NCBI GenBank assembly: GCA_019747705.1 | Contig: JAIEQM010000023.1 | Location: forward strand, 1 to 62,311 | Reading direction: 5' to 3' | Source of the DNA: Chitinophagaceae bacterium | GTDB taxonomy: Bacteria; Bacteroidota; Bacteroidia; Chitinophagales; Chitinophagaceae | Length of the DNA stretch: 62,311 nt | In this document: in pieces, positions 33,953 through 42,317 of the stretch | Numbering within the stretch: position 1 is the stretch's first letter | How the letters are laid out: the number at the start of each line of letters is the position of its first letter | The notes under the pieces: generated by a model | The model's database searches: none | What the model was told of the DNA's origin: nothing | The model's input: only the letters and a program-made list of their open reading frames with translations | Translations under genes and position numbers: made by a program

Positions 33953-33960
33953 CAAAGATA
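33953..33960 (-). promoter_or_regulatory. -7 element TATCTTTG at the phosphatase start
   Basis: Perfect TAnnTTTG on the minus strand, 4 nt before the start codon; another start-proximal promoter. Confidence 0.6.
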
Positions 33961-33964
33961 AAGC

Positions 33965-34001
33965 CCCGCCCAACCTCCCCCAAGGGGAGGCTTTCCACAC
34001 A
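33965..34001 (-). repeat. CCCC/GGGG palindromic repeat, family 4
   Basis: On the minus strand TGTGTGGAAAGCCTCCCC is followed by TTGGGGGAGGTTGGGCGGGGC. The centre CCTCCCC/GGGGAGG is a perfect palindrome. It matches the pattern of the pair around 10513-10842 and lies directly upstream of the phosphatase promoter. Confidence 0.7.
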
Positions 34002-34131
34002 CAACCTACTCTTTTTACCACTCAAACTTATTTCTGTAACCGCCTACGTTTTTGGCTTCTTGTTTCTTTGTCCTTAGTTTTTCTTTTGTGGATTTTCTTA
34101 GTCGTTTCATCTCAATACAAAACACAAAGCC

Positions 34132-34944
34132 ATGACCACACAACAAATTCTAAAAGCAGATTTGCTGGATATTCTTTTTGAAAACAGAAATAAAGAATAT
34201 GGCGCCTATACATTGCGGAGAGAATATCCGGCGCATTTGAAAAAAGCACTGGCATTGATGCTGATGCTGGTTGCAGCATTGTTTCTTTATTCCATGATGA
34301 AGCCAAATAAAAATGGAGATGGTTCATTAATTGTAATGAAAGATACACTTGACATAACACTCGATCATATTAAAGAACCTGAAAAACCCAAAGAGCCTGA
34401 ACGCAAAGTAGAAGCACAGCCGCCAACAAAAAGAGATTTGCCACCCATTATTGTTGATAATCCAAATCCGGATAAAGAAGTGCCCGACAGAACAGATACA
34501 TCCGCTTTTGTTCCGGGGTTAACCAACACACCCGGAACCGATGATGGCAACAATATGGTGCAGGGTAAAGTTGATGATAAACCTGTGATTGCAGAAACAC
34601 ATACAGAGCCGCCTGCAGAACCGGCAGTATTGGACATTTCTGAAATAGCTCCGGAATTTCCCGGCGGCGCCAACGCATGGATGAGCTATCTGCAGCGTAT
34701 GCTCCGTGTGCCGGATGAACTGGAAAGCGGCGAACGCAAAACAGTGAAAGTAAAATTTGTAGTGAATAAAGATGGCGAAGTAACAGATGTTGTAATTGTA
34801 CAAAGCGCCGGCGCTGTGTTTGATAAAGAAGTGCTTCGTGTAATTGCTAAAATGCCTAAATGGAAACCCGGCAAACAAAATGGAAAAGCAGTGGCCGTTT
34901 ATTTTACACAACCTGTAACATTTGCTGCTGAAGAAGAACAATAA
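34132..34944 (+). CDS. TonB-family energy transducer
   Basis: A 270-residue TonB-like protein that couples the inner-membrane proton gradient to outer-membrane receptors. A short cytoplasmic N-terminus (DLLDILFENRNKEYGAYTLRR, typical of Bacteroidota TonB) leads to one membrane segment (about 40-57), then a Pro/Glu/Lys-rich periplasmic spacer (KEPEKPKEPERKVEAQPPTK), and a C-terminal TonB domain (about 180-265: APEFPGGANAW, VKVKFVVNKDGEVTDVVIV, MPKWKPGKQNGKAVAVYF). It begins a group with two or three downstream genes on the same strand; no ExbB/ExbD lies in the window. Confidence 0.93.
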   Translation: MTTQQILKADLLDILFENRNKEYGAYTLRREYPAHLKKALALMLMLVAALFLYSMMKPNKNGDGSLIVMKDTLDITLDHIKEPEKPKEPERKVEAQPPTKRDLPPIIVDNPNPDKEVPDRTDTSAFVPGLTNTPGTDDGNNMVQGKVDDKPVIAETHTEPPAEPAVLDISEIAPEFPGGANAWMSYLQRMLRVPDELESGERKTVKVKFVVNKDGEVTDVVIVQSAGAVFDKEVLRVIAKMPKWKPGKQNGKAVAVYFTQPVTFAAEEEQ

Positions 34945-35057
34945 ATAAATATATCTGCTCACATCAAACGTTTGATTTATTCATCAACTCCATTCGTCCA
35001 TTAAGCGATGAATGGAGTTTAAAATTCCCTATCTTGCCAGCATCATTATTAATGTAT

Positions 35058-35294
35058 ATGTCCGTTCAGGAAGATTTCAGAAAAAAAAATAAACCTGTAA
35101 ATGTAAAAGCCATCTTTGATGTGGTAATGGGATTGGTGTATGCCACTGTGGGCATTACGCTGGTCATCGCCAAACACATCGGGTTGGAAATTACATTTCC
35201 GCCTGCTGATGTTGTAACCATCTTTGGCGCACTGGCGGCTGTTTATGGTTTATTTCGATTGTATCGTGGTTATAAACTTTATAAGCAAGATTGA
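35058..35294 (+). CDS. Small membrane protein, two segments
   Basis: A 78-residue protein (MSVQEDFRKKNKPVNVK...) with two hydrophobic segments, AIFDVVMGLVYATVGITLVIA and VTIFGALAAVYGLFRLYRGY, and a basic tail. ATG 35052 is an alternative start. It lies 1 nt before the PstS-like gene, so it is translated with it. The family is not named; it is seen as a genomic companion of TonB and phosphate-binding genes only by context here. Confidence 0.72.
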   Translation: MSVQEDFRKKNKPVNVKAIFDVVMGLVYATVGITLVIAKHIGLEITFPPADVVTIFGALAAVYGLFRLYRGYKLYKQD

Positions 35295-35295
35295 T

Positions 35296-36222
35296 ATGCT
35301 GCGTTGGTTATTGATAATGATGGTTGCATTGGCAGTTGTTTCCTGCAAATCAAAAAAGCCGGTTCCAACGGATACCGGGGAAAAGGGGGTTATCCGTATC
35401 AGTGTGGATGAAACTTTTAAACCGATTATTGAAGAACAGATAAAAGTCTTTCAATCTTCCTGGCCAAAAACACAAATTATTGCTGAATACAAACCGGAGG
35501 CTGATTGCTGGGATGATTTACTCAATGATTCAACCCGCATGGTAATTGTAACACGAAAACTCACCATCAGCGAAAAATCTTTTTATGCTGATTCATTGGG
35601 ATTTTTTCCGGCTACAGGGTTACTGGCGCAGGATGCAGTAGCATTGGTTGTGAACAGAAATGATAAAGATTCTGTTTTTAATAAGAATGAAGTACAAGAT
35701 TTATTAACTGGGCAAAGCAAACTGCCTTACAAACTGGTATTTGATGGAGCCAAAGCAACCAGTACGGTTCGTTATGCCATTGACAGTATTTTAAAAGGCA
35801 AGAAATTTAATACTGCCAATATTACTGCCGCCAAAACCAGCAGTGATGTGGTAAAATATATTGCACAAAATACCGGCTATATTGGTTTTGTTGGTGTAAG
35901 CTGGATTGGCAACCCTGAGGACACAGCACAAACCAATATGCTTACAAAAGTTCGTATTGCATGGCTGCCATGCGATAGCTGTGATGAAGCTGGTACTTAT
36001 ACCAAACCCTGGCAGGAAGATATTTTAACAAAACGGTATCCATACGTTCGGGATATTGTGTACGTCTTAAAAGAAAATCACCAGGGACTTGGCAAGGCGT
36101 TTGTAAATTTTATGATGGGCGACAGGGGGCAGTTGATCTTCAGACGTGGTTATTTGGTGCCGGCCTGGAAAGTTTTTATGATGCGGGAAACCCAGATAAA
36201 ATTAGTGAAGCCAATAAAATAA
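35296..36222 (+). CDS. PstS-like substrate-binding lipoprotein
   Basis: A 308-residue periplasmic-binding-protein-fold lipoprotein. The signal peptide has lipobox VVSC (cysteine at about 17). The PBP domain has IRISVDETFKPIIEEQIKVF, the loop TRKLT, AVALVVNRNDKDSV, and KATSTVRYAIDSILKGK, the layout of phosphate-binding PstS-like proteins, although the PstS phosphate-site TGAGAT-type strings are not present. No ABC permease is adjacent. The ligand is unproven. It is tightly linked to the TonB gene upstream and the TPR gene downstream. Confidence 0.82.
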   Translation: MLRWLLIMMVALAVVSCKSKKPVPTDTGEKGVIRISVDETFKPIIEEQIKVFQSSWPKTQIIAEYKPEADCWDDLLNDSTRMVIVTRKLTISEKSFYADSLGFFPATGLLAQDAVALVVNRNDKDSVFNKNEVQDLLTGQSKLPYKLVFDGAKATSTVRYAIDSILKGKKFNTANITAAKTSSDVVKYIAQNTGYIGFVGVSWIGNPEDTAQTNMLTKVRIAWLPCDSCDEAGTYTKPWQEDILTKRYPYVRDIVYVLKENHQGLGKAFVNFMMGDRGQLIFRRGYLVPAWKVFMMRETQIKLVKPIK

Positions 36223-36263
36223 TTATCAATACTTTTACCATCCTTTAAAATCAAAGCAAATCA

Positions 36264-38012
36264 ATGAAACGGGTAATCAGTTTATCATTTTTATCAATTG
36301 TGTTTGTGGCAGGCACCTTTGCCCAATCCCTGGATGAAGGCAAGAAGTTCATGTACTATGAACGTTTTAACAGCGCTAAAGATGTGTTTCAAAAATTAGG
36401 AACAGCAAAGCCAACTGATGCCGAGGCTGCTTACTGGCTGGGTCAGGCTTACCTGGGCCTGGAAGATGTGGCCAATGCTAAAAAAACATACCAGGCCGCA
36501 ATGGCTTCAAACCCCACGGCTCCTCTTTTACTGGCAGGTATGGGTCAGATACAGTTAATGGAAGGTGACGCCACAGGTGCACGTAATAATTTTGAAATGG
36601 CAGTAAATAACACCAAATCAAAAGATATTGAAGTACTGCATGCCGTGGGCCGGGCTAATGTAAATACAAAGGCTGGCGATGCCAACTATGCTATTATGCA
36701 AATGATGAAGGCTACTGCTTTAAAGGGGTTTAAAGATCCTGCTTTGTGGGTAACAATTGCTGATGCACACCGTAAGAATATAAATGGTGGTGATGCCATT
36801 CTGGCGCTGAAAAATGCATTACTGCTCAACCCCGGTTACGCTGCGGCCAAATACAAAGAAGGCGTTATTTATGAGAGCCAGAAAAACAGAGAATTTTTTT
36901 TACCGGCTTATGAAGAAGCAGTGAAGATAGATCCTGCTTATGGCCCTGCACAATATGCTTTGTACCGTTACTGGTATTTTCGTGATGTGACAAAGGCAGA
37001 AGGATATTTGAATGGTTTTATTGCAGCCATTGACCCTGATCCGCAAAATGATTATTACAGGATTGATTTAAAATATGCATCTCAGAAATATGCTGATGCA
37101 ATAAGTATGAGTGATGAACTGATTACTAAAGTGGGAGCAGGGGCTATGAAACCACGTATCTACCGTTTAAAAGCATACAGTTATTACAGGCTGGGTGATA
37201 TGGCCAATGCCAAAGCAAGCATTGACGAGTTTATGAAAAAATCAAAACCCGAAGATATTGTTGCAAAAGACTATGAATTGCTGGGTGATATTATGGCGGG
37301 CACGTATGGCAGCGAGTCCCAGTCTTATGCTTTTTACGAAAAAGCCATGCAAACAGATACATCAGCAGAAAACAAAGCAGAGTATTTGCAAAAGGCTGCT
37401 GATTTTGCAAAAAAGCAAAAAGATAAAGTTGCAACTGCTTACTGGCTCCAGAAGCAATACGATACCAAAAAGAACCCCTCTAATGTTGATTTGTATTCCC
37501 TTGGCAGAGCCTATATGGATGCAGGCAGTATCAGCTTTGCTTCATACGCAAAAGCTGACAGTGTGTTTGCTATTTATACAAACAAATATCCCGCTCAGCA
37601 TTTTGGTTATTATTGGAGAGGCCGTGCCAACTGGAGTATTGATACCACAATGGCAGGTGGTTTAGCTAACCCCCATTTCGAAAAGTTTATTGAACTGGCA
37701 GTTCCTATTCTTGCATCAAAAGACTCAAACGAAATTAAAGGCCCAATCAAAATTGCTTACAAGTATCTTGTTGGCTATAATGTGGTAGTAAAAAAGGATA
37801 ATAAATCCGCCCTGGAATTTTGTGAAAAAGTATTGGCGATTGACCCCGCAGATGCTCAGGCTTTAGAGTATAAACGTGCATTAACAGGCGGCAAGCAATC
37901 TTCCGGCCCCGCACCTGGTACAACTTCTGCTCCAGGTTCAAAACCGGCAACAGGCTCCAAACCCGCAACAACGGGTAAACCATCCGGAGGCGGCGCTCCA
38001 AAAAAAAAGTAA
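36264..38012 (+). CDS. Exported tetratricopeptide-repeat protein
   Basis: A 582-residue protein with a signal peptide (about 1-20, ending TFAQ). TPR-type helices cover about 22-540 (for example AAYWLGQAYLGLEDVANAKKTY, GYAAAKYKEGVIYESQKN, RIYRLKAYSYYRLGDMANAKAS). The C-terminal tail (about 545-582) is low-complexity Gly/Ser/Pro/Thr/Lys (GSKPATGSKPATTGKPSGGG). It is the last gene before a strong terminator that isolates the nuo operon. Probably a periplasmic scaffold working with the TonB and binding protein of the same unit. Confidence 0.85.
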   Translation: MKRVISLSFLSIVFVAGTFAQSLDEGKKFMYYERFNSAKDVFQKLGTAKPTDAEAAYWLGQAYLGLEDVANAKKTYQAAMASNPTAPLLLAGMGQIQLMEGDATGARNNFEMAVNNTKSKDIEVLHAVGRANVNTKAGDANYAIMQMMKATALKGFKDPALWVTIADAHRKNINGGDAILALKNALLLNPGYAAAKYKEGVIYESQKNREFFLPAYEEAVKIDPAYGPAQYALYRYWYFRDVTKAEGYLNGFIAAIDPDPQNDYYRIDLKYASQKYADAISMSDELITKVGAGAMKPRIYRLKAYSYYRLGDMANAKASIDEFMKKSKPEDIVAKDYELLGDIMAGTYGSESQSYAFYEKAMQTDTSAENKAEYLQKAADFAKKQKDKVATAYWLQKQYDTKKNPSNVDLYSLGRAYMDAGSISFASYAKADSVFAIYTNKYPAQHFGYYWRGRANWSIDTTMAGGLANPHFEKFIELAVPILASKDSNEIKGPIKIAYKYLVGYNVVVKKDNKSALEFCEKVLAIDPADAQALEYKRALTGGKQSSGPAPGTTSAPGSKPATGSKPATTGKPSGGGAPKKK

Positions 38013-38032
38013 AAGGTAAAAACTGATATTTG

Positions 38033-38064
38033 AAATCCCTTCTTCAACAAGAAGGGATTTTTTA
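38033..38064 (+). terminator. Strong terminator between the TPR gene and nuoA
   Basis: AAATCCCTTCTT (38033-38044) and its perfect 12-bp complement AAGAAGGGATTT (38049-38060) around a 4-nt loop (CAAC), then a T-rich tail. It should insulate the complex I operon. Confidence 0.9.
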
Positions 38065-38099
38065 TTTCACATACTGAATTTTATGTGCAGGTGCTGCCT

Positions 38100-38107
38100 T
38101 ATTTTTG
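38100..38107 (+). promoter_or_regulatory. -7 element TATTTTTG, probable nuo operon promoter
   Basis: A perfect TAnnTTTG, 20 nt before the nuoA ATG and just after the upstream terminator. It is the only good promoter candidate for the operon start; the -33 element is not clear. Confidence 0.55.
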
Positions 38108-38126
38108 CGCCGAATACTATTTAACC

Positions 38127-38546
38127 ATGCCAATTGGATTTTTTCTTCTTCAGAGCCAGGCTGTTCCTTCAGTTGCAGAAATCAGTGAGTCAGGCAATTA
38201 TTTTCCCATCGGTATTCAGTTATTGTTTGCTATTGGATTTGTGGGTGTGATGATGGCTTTAACCCATTGGCTGGGCCCCAAACGCCCCACGGCACAAAAA
38301 CTGGAGAACTTTGAAAGCGGTATTGAAATACATGGTAATGCCCGCCAGCCTATGGCGGTTAAATATTTCCTTGTAGCCATTTTATTTGTGTTGTTTGATG
38401 TGGAAGTGATATTCTTCTATCCTTATGCTGTAAATTTTAAAGAATTGGGATGGGGTGGTTTTTTTGCAGTGTTAATTTTTGTTGGCTTTTTCATATGCGG
38501 CTTTTATTACATTCTTAAGAAAGGAGCATTGAACTGGGAAGATTAA
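38127..38546 (+). CDS. nuoA: NADH-quinone oxidoreductase subunit A
   Basis: A 139-residue membrane subunit of complex I at the junction of the arms. Three membrane segments (about 25-45, 75-100, 105-130). The conserved loop has KLENFESGIEIHGNARQPMAVKYFLVAILFVLFDVEVIFFYP, including the E-S-G and FDVEV motifs. The start is ATG 38127 (MPIGFFLLQ); an upstream TTG is less likely. First gene of the operon. Confidence 0.96.
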   Translation: MPIGFFLLQSQAVPSVAEISESGNYFPIGIQLLFAIGFVGVMMALTHWLGPKRPTAQKLENFESGIEIHGNARQPMAVKYFLVAILFVLFDVEVIFFYPYAVNFKELGWGGFFAVLIFVGFFICGFYYILKKGALNWED

Positions 38547-38672
38547 TGAATTTGAAGATTTAAAATTTAAGATTTGAATATTGTTCTTTCCTAAACATTC
38601 AGTTTAAAATATTGTTAGGTAATTCAATTAAGTGAATGTTCCAATTTTCAAATCAGTAATAAAAAATAATTT

Positions 38673-39263
38673 ATGTCCCGTCCGGTACAATTTAATATAA
38701 CTCCCAAACCTGTTGATCATAATGGTCACATCAGCATTGTTGGCGCCCCAGATGGTGCAGGTGGAGAAGGATTTTTTGCAACCAAGCTGAGCGAAGTAGT
38801 GGGTTTGGCAAGAAAAAATTCTATCTGGCCATTGCCTTTTGCCACTTCCTGCTGCGGTATTGAATTTATGGCCACCATGGGCAGTCATTATGATTTGGCC
38901 CGTTTTGGAAGTGAGCGTGTGGCCTTCACCCCCCGCCAGTGTGATTTGCTGATGGTAATGGGAACCATTGCTAAAAAGATGGGCCCTGTGTTGAAACAGG
39001 TGTATTTGCAAATGGCTGAGCCACGATGGGTAATTGCAGTTGGAGCTTGTGCAAGCAGTGGTGGCATATTCGATACTTATAGTGTGTTACAAGGAATTGA
39101 CCAGGTAATTCCTGTGGATGTGTATGTGCCCGGCTGTCCGCCCAGACCCGAAGCCATTCTGGATGGATTTATGAAAGTGCAGGATTTAGTGGGACAGGAA
39201 AGTTTGAGAAGAAGAAACAGTGAGCATTATAAAGCATTGTTAGAAAGCTACGGAATACAATAA
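38673..39263 (+). CDS. nuoB: NADH-quinone oxidoreductase subunit B
   Basis: A 196-residue peripheral subunit holding iron-sulfur cluster N2, the last carrier before quinone. Cluster cysteines are in SCCGIEFMA (tandem pair), VGACASSGG and VPGCPPRPEA. It has a normal Bacteroidota length. The 126-bp gap to nuoA is AT-rich with no gene. It is followed by a palindrome in front of nuoC. Confidence 0.97.
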   Translation: MSRPVQFNITPKPVDHNGHISIVGAPDGAGGEGFFATKLSEVVGLARKNSIWPLPFATSCCGIEFMATMGSHYDLARFGSERVAFTPRQCDLLMVMGTIAKKMGPVLKQVYLQMAEPRWVIAVGACASSGGIFDTYSVLQGIDQVIPVDVYVPGCPPRPEAILDGFMKVQDLVGQESLRRRNSEHYKALLESYGIQ

Positions 39264-39271
39264 AACCGGAT

Positions 39272-39327
39272 TGTTTGATTGTTCGATGGTTGGATTGTTA
39301 ACCATCAAACAATAAAGCAATCAAACA
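39272..39327 (+). repeat. Palindrome in the nuoB/nuoC gap
   Basis: TGTTTGATTG (39272-39281) pairs with CAATCAAACA (39318-39327), and GATGGTT (39285-39291) with AACCATC (39300-39306), giving two stacked stems with an internal loop. It ends 8 nt before the nuoC ATG, so it could mask or set up the ribosome-binding region. Confidence 0.75.
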
Positions 39328-39335
39328 TTTTTGAA

Positions 39336-39878
39336 ATGTTGACCAACGAAATAATTAAGAACAGACTTCAGGAAAAATTTGGAGAGCAGGTAAGCAACTT
39401 CTCTGAACCTTATGGTATGCTTACGTTTGAAGCGCCAAAGGATTTTAATTTGAAGTTACTTCAGTTTTTGTATGATGATGAAACACTCAGGTTTCGTTTT
39501 CTTACAGATTTACAGGCCGTGCATTATCCGAATGATAAAGCCCGCCCGGATGACCCGGTCGGACGGGGAAGAGAACTGGCGGTTGTTTATCACCTGCATA
39601 ACCTGGTAGATAATGTTCGTATCCGTTTCAAAGTATTTACGGATATCAATACACCTGATGTGTTTACTGCTACACAATTATATGCAACTGCTAACTGGAT
39701 GGAGCGTGAGACTTATGATTTCTTTGGAGTAAACTTTGTTGGTCATCCCAATCTCAAACGCATTTTGAATGTGGATGAGATGGATTATTTCCCGATGCGT
39801 AAAGAATTTCCATTGGAAGATCAGACAAGAAGAGATAAAGATGATGAGATGTTTGGAAGAGGTGGAAGTGTTAATTGA
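39336..39878 (+). CDS. nuoC: NADH-quinone oxidoreductase subunit C, with an inserted repeat peptide
   Basis: A 180-residue 30-kDa-type peripheral subunit. Conserved blocks: RFRFLTDLQAVHYPND, ELAVVYHLHNLVDNVRIRFK, ATANWMERETYDFFGVNFVGHPNLKRIL and FPMRKEFPLED. Between the first two blocks lies ARPDDPVGRG (69-78), encoded by a family 1 palindromic element (39540-39568) that keeps the frame. This is at a surface-loop position in the family, so the protein should still work. The start is ATG 39336; a TTG at 39279 would read through the upstream palindrome. nuoC and nuoD are separate genes here. Confidence 0.95.
   Translation: MLTNEIIKNRLQEKFGEQVSNFSEPYGMLTFEAPKDFNLKLLQFLYDDETLRFRFLTDLQAVHYPNDKARPDDPVGRGRELAVVYHLHNLVDNVRIRFKVFTDINTPDVFTATQLYATANWMERETYDFFGVNFVGHPNLKRILNVDEMDYFPMRKEFPLEDQTRRDKDDEMFGRGGSVN
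39540..39568 (+). repeat. Palindromic element, family 1, copy C, inside nuoC
   Basis: GCCCGCCCGG, loop ATGACCCG, then GTCGGACGGGG. It shares the leading 14 bases GCCCGCCCGGATGA and TCGGACGGG with the intergenic copy at 18588-18616. It is translated in frame as residues 69-78 of NuoC. Confidence 0.85.
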
Positions 39879-39902
39879 TAAATGAATAATTGAGAATTGA
39901 TA

Positions 39903-41129
39903 ATGAGCGACGTTCAAAATATATTATTACCCGAAGGTTCTATTGAAAAGCAAACAATAACCTTAAACCTTGGGCCAACGCATCCTGCCACACACGGTGT
40001 ATTTCAAAACATTCTGGAAGTGGATGGTGAGCGTATCATGAGTTCTGAATCAACAGTAGGATATATTCACCGTGCATTTGAAAAGTTGGCGGAACGTCGT
40101 CCTTTGTACCAGGTTACCCCAATTACTGATCGTTTGAATTACTGCAGCAGCCCCATCAACAATATGGGCTGGCATATGACCTGCGAAAAATTGCTGAATG
40201 TAAAAACTCCCAAGCGGGTGGATTACATGCGCATCATCATCATGGAACTGGCACGCATCAGCGACCATCTTATTTGTAATTCCATTGTGGGTGTTGATAC
40301 CGGTGCTTACACAGGCTTCTTATATGTAATGCAGTACCGTGAATTGATTTATGAAATTTATGAAGAAATTTGCGGCAGCCGTTTAACAACCAACATCGGT
40401 CGCATCGGTGGTTTTGAGCGCAACTTTACTCCCACTGCCTGGCAGAAATTAGAAAAGTTTTTAAAAGAATATCCTGCCGTTTTAAAAGAACTTGAAAATC
40501 TTTTTACACGCAACCGCATTTTTATGGAACGCACCATTGGTTGCGGCCCCATCAGTGCAGAGCGTGCATTGAATTATGGTTTTACCGGACCCAACCTTCG
40601 TGCAGCAGGTGTGGATTATGATGTGCGTGTGCACACTCCTTATTCATCTTACGAAGATTTTGATTTTACCATTCCCGTTGGAACAACGGGAGATTGTTAT
40701 GATCGCTTCCTTGTTCGCAACCAGGAAATGTGGCAGAGCCTGAGCATTATTGAACAGGCTTATCAAAAAATACAGGATTTTAAAGGCGCTGATGCTGAAG
40801 TATATCATGCAAATGTTCCTGAATATTATTTGCCGGAGAAGAAAGATGTGTACACCAGCATGGAAGCCCTCATCTGGCATTTCAAAATCATCATGGGTGA
40901 AATTGAAATGCCCAAAGGTGAAGTGTATCACAGTGTGGAAGGTGGTAATGGTGAATTAGGATTTTATTTCATCAGTGATGGCGGAAGAACGCCTTACCGT
41001 TTGCATTTCCGCAGACCCTGCTTTATTTATTACCAGGCTTATGAAGAGTTGGTGAAAGGAAGCATGCTGAGTGATGCGATTGTGGTGATGAGCAGTTTGA
41101 ATTTGATTGCAGGTGAACTGGATGCGTAG
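39903..41129 (+). CDS. nuoD: NADH-quinone oxidoreductase subunit D
   Basis: A 408-residue 49-kDa-type subunit forming the quinone pocket with NuoB. Motifs: LNLGPTHPATHGVFQ (His pair near the quinone), VGYIHRAFEKLAERR, PITDRLNYCSSPINNMGW, NIGRIGGFERNF, and the C-terminal GNGELGFYFISDGGRTPYRLHFRRPCFIYYQ. ATG 39903 is used. It is followed after 12 nt by a two-gene module that is not part of complex I. Confidence 0.97.
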   Translation: MSDVQNILLPEGSIEKQTITLNLGPTHPATHGVFQNILEVDGERIMSSESTVGYIHRAFEKLAERRPLYQVTPITDRLNYCSSPINNMGWHMTCEKLLNVKTPKRVDYMRIIIMELARISDHLICNSIVGVDTGAYTGFLYVMQYRELIYEIYEEICGSRLTTNIGRIGGFERNFTPTAWQKLEKFLKEYPAVLKELENLFTRNRIFMERTIGCGPISAERALNYGFTGPNLRAAGVDYDVRVHTPYSSYEDFDFTIPVGTTGDCYDRFLVRNQEMWQSLSIIEQAYQKIQDFKGADAEVYHANVPEYYLPEKKDVYTSMEALIWHFKIIMGEIEMPKGEVYHSVEGGNGELGFYFISDGGRTPYRLHFRRPCFIYYQAYEELVKGSMLSDAIVVMSSLNLIAGELDA

Positions 41130-41141
41130 ATCAATTTACAA

Positions 41142-41369
41142 ATGAATAGTGACCGAAAAATATTGAATAGAGAAGGAAAAGTTTCATTTAAAGAAACGGA
41201 AGATGATGATTTGTTTTATTGGTCAGATAAAACAGTTAAGCAGCGGCTTGAAGAGTTGTATGAATGGAATAAAAAAATTTGGATAAAAATCAATGGAGAA
41301 TATCCTGCCAAGATCGTAAAAGAAGGAGGTAAAGTATTGAAATTAAATATAGACGAAGATGATTTTTGA
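41142..41369 (+). CDS. Small protein paired with an AbiEii-like nucleotidyltransferase
   Basis: A 75-residue charged protein (NREGKVSFKETEDDDLFYWSDK, KQRLEELYEWNKKIW) with no recognised domain. It overlaps the next gene by 11 nt and lies 12 nt after nuoD, so it is expressed with the operon. The arrangement is that of a two-gene toxin-antitoxin module, in which this would be the partner or antitoxin; that is inference from context. Confidence 0.75.
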   Translation: MNSDRKILNREGKVSFKETEDDDLFYWSDKTVKQRLEELYEWNKKIWIKINGEYPAKIVKEGGKVLKLNIDEDDF

Positions 41370-41823
41370 TCAAAACTATATTGATTTTATTAATCTTTTA
41401 AATAAGGCAGAAGTAAGATATGTTTTGGTTGGTGGATTGGCGGTGGTAATACACGGGCATTTTCGAAGTACAAAAGATATGGATTTGTTTTATAAAGCCA
41501 GCGAGGAAAATGCGAAGAAAGTTTTAGGTGTAATTAATGAATTTGGGTTTTCGTATCTAAGACTTACGGTAGAAGATTTAATGGATTATAAGGGTTATAT
41601 CAAATTGGGGAATGCGCCTGTTAGAATTGATTTATTTTGTGATTTGCCAGGAGTTAGTTTTGATGAAGTGTATGAAGAAGCAATTGATTACAGCGAAGAA
41701 GGGGTCAGGTTTAAAGTCATTCATATTAATCATTTATTGACAAATAAAAAATTTGTAGGCAGATTACAAGACCTGGATGATGTTAAGAAACTGACTAAGA
41801 TTATTGCAAAAAAGAAAAAATGA
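41359..41823 (+). CDS. Nucleotidyltransferase-fold protein (AbiEii/DUF6036-like) within nuo operon
   Basis: A 154-residue protein with a nucleotidyltransferase fold. The glycine motif YVLVGGLAVVIHGHFRSTKDMDLF contains GG at 25-26 and the D-x-D pair D40/D42; a third acidic position is in APVRIDLFCD. The family includes the AbiEii-type toxins and related antitoxin-side enzymes that transfer nucleotides to tRNA or protein. It is shorter than AbiEii. Its stop overlaps the nuoE start as ATGA, so nuoE translation is coupled to it. All motif residues are intact. Confidence 0.82.
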   Translation: MIFDQNYIDFINLLNKAEVRYVLVGGLAVVIHGHFRSTKDMDLFYKASEENAKKVLGVINEFGFSYLRLTVEDLMDYKGYIKLGNAPVRIDLFCDLPGVSFDEVYEEAIDYSEEGVRFKVIHINHLLTNKKFVGRLQDLDDVKKLTKIIAKKKK

Positions 41824-42317
41824 GTATTCGTTTTTCAGAAGATAAATTAAAGCAGGTAAAAGAAATGATTTCTCACTACCCCGAAGGCAAACACAAAAGT
41901 GCGTTGCTGCCTATACTGCATTTGGTGCAAAAAGAAAATGGCGGATGGCTAAGCAGTGAAGCAATGGATTATACGGCCGAGCTGTTGAAGATTGCTCCCA
42001 TTGAAGTGTATGAGGTGGCAACCTTCTACAGCATGTACAATTTGCAACCTGTAGGTAAAACGGTTTTTGAAGTTTGCCAAACAGGTCCTTGTATGTTGAG
42101 AGGCAGTGATGATATTGTGGCATACATCTATGAAAAGCTGGGCATCAAACCCGGGCAAACAACTACAGATGGTTTGTTTACATTAAAAGTCGTGGAGTGT
42201 TTAGGTGCCTGCGGTTATGCACCCATGATGCAGTTGGGGCCAGATTACAGAGAACATTTGACCAAAGAAAAGATTGATGCATTGATAGCTGAAGGAAAAG
42301 CAAAAGCGAGTAATTGA
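41820..42317 (+). CDS. nuoE: NADH-quinone oxidoreductase subunit E
   Basis: A 165-residue 24-kDa-type subunit with one [2Fe-2S] cluster (N1a). Cluster cysteines are in EVCQTGPCMLRG and ECLGACGYAPMMQ. The helical N-terminus has KHKSALLPILHLVQKENGGWLS. It overlaps the nucleotidyltransferase gene upstream by 4 nt and a DUF2442 gene downstream by 1 nt (TGATG), so foreign genes are fused to it on both sides. Confidence 0.96.
   Translation: MSIRFSEDKLKQVKEMISHYPEGKHKSALLPILHLVQKENGGWLSSEAMDYTAELLKIAPIEVYEVATFYSMYNLQPVGKTVFEVCQTGPCMLRGSDDIVAYIYEKLGIKPGQTTTDGLFTLKVVECLGACGYAPMMQLGPDYREHLTKEKIDALIAEGKAKASN

Noticed and set aside
41359..41823. Full AbiE abortive-infection system
   Set aside because: The protein is too short for AbiEii, and the 75-residue partner has no visible AbiEi-type winged helix; only the nucleotidyltransferase fold is claimed.
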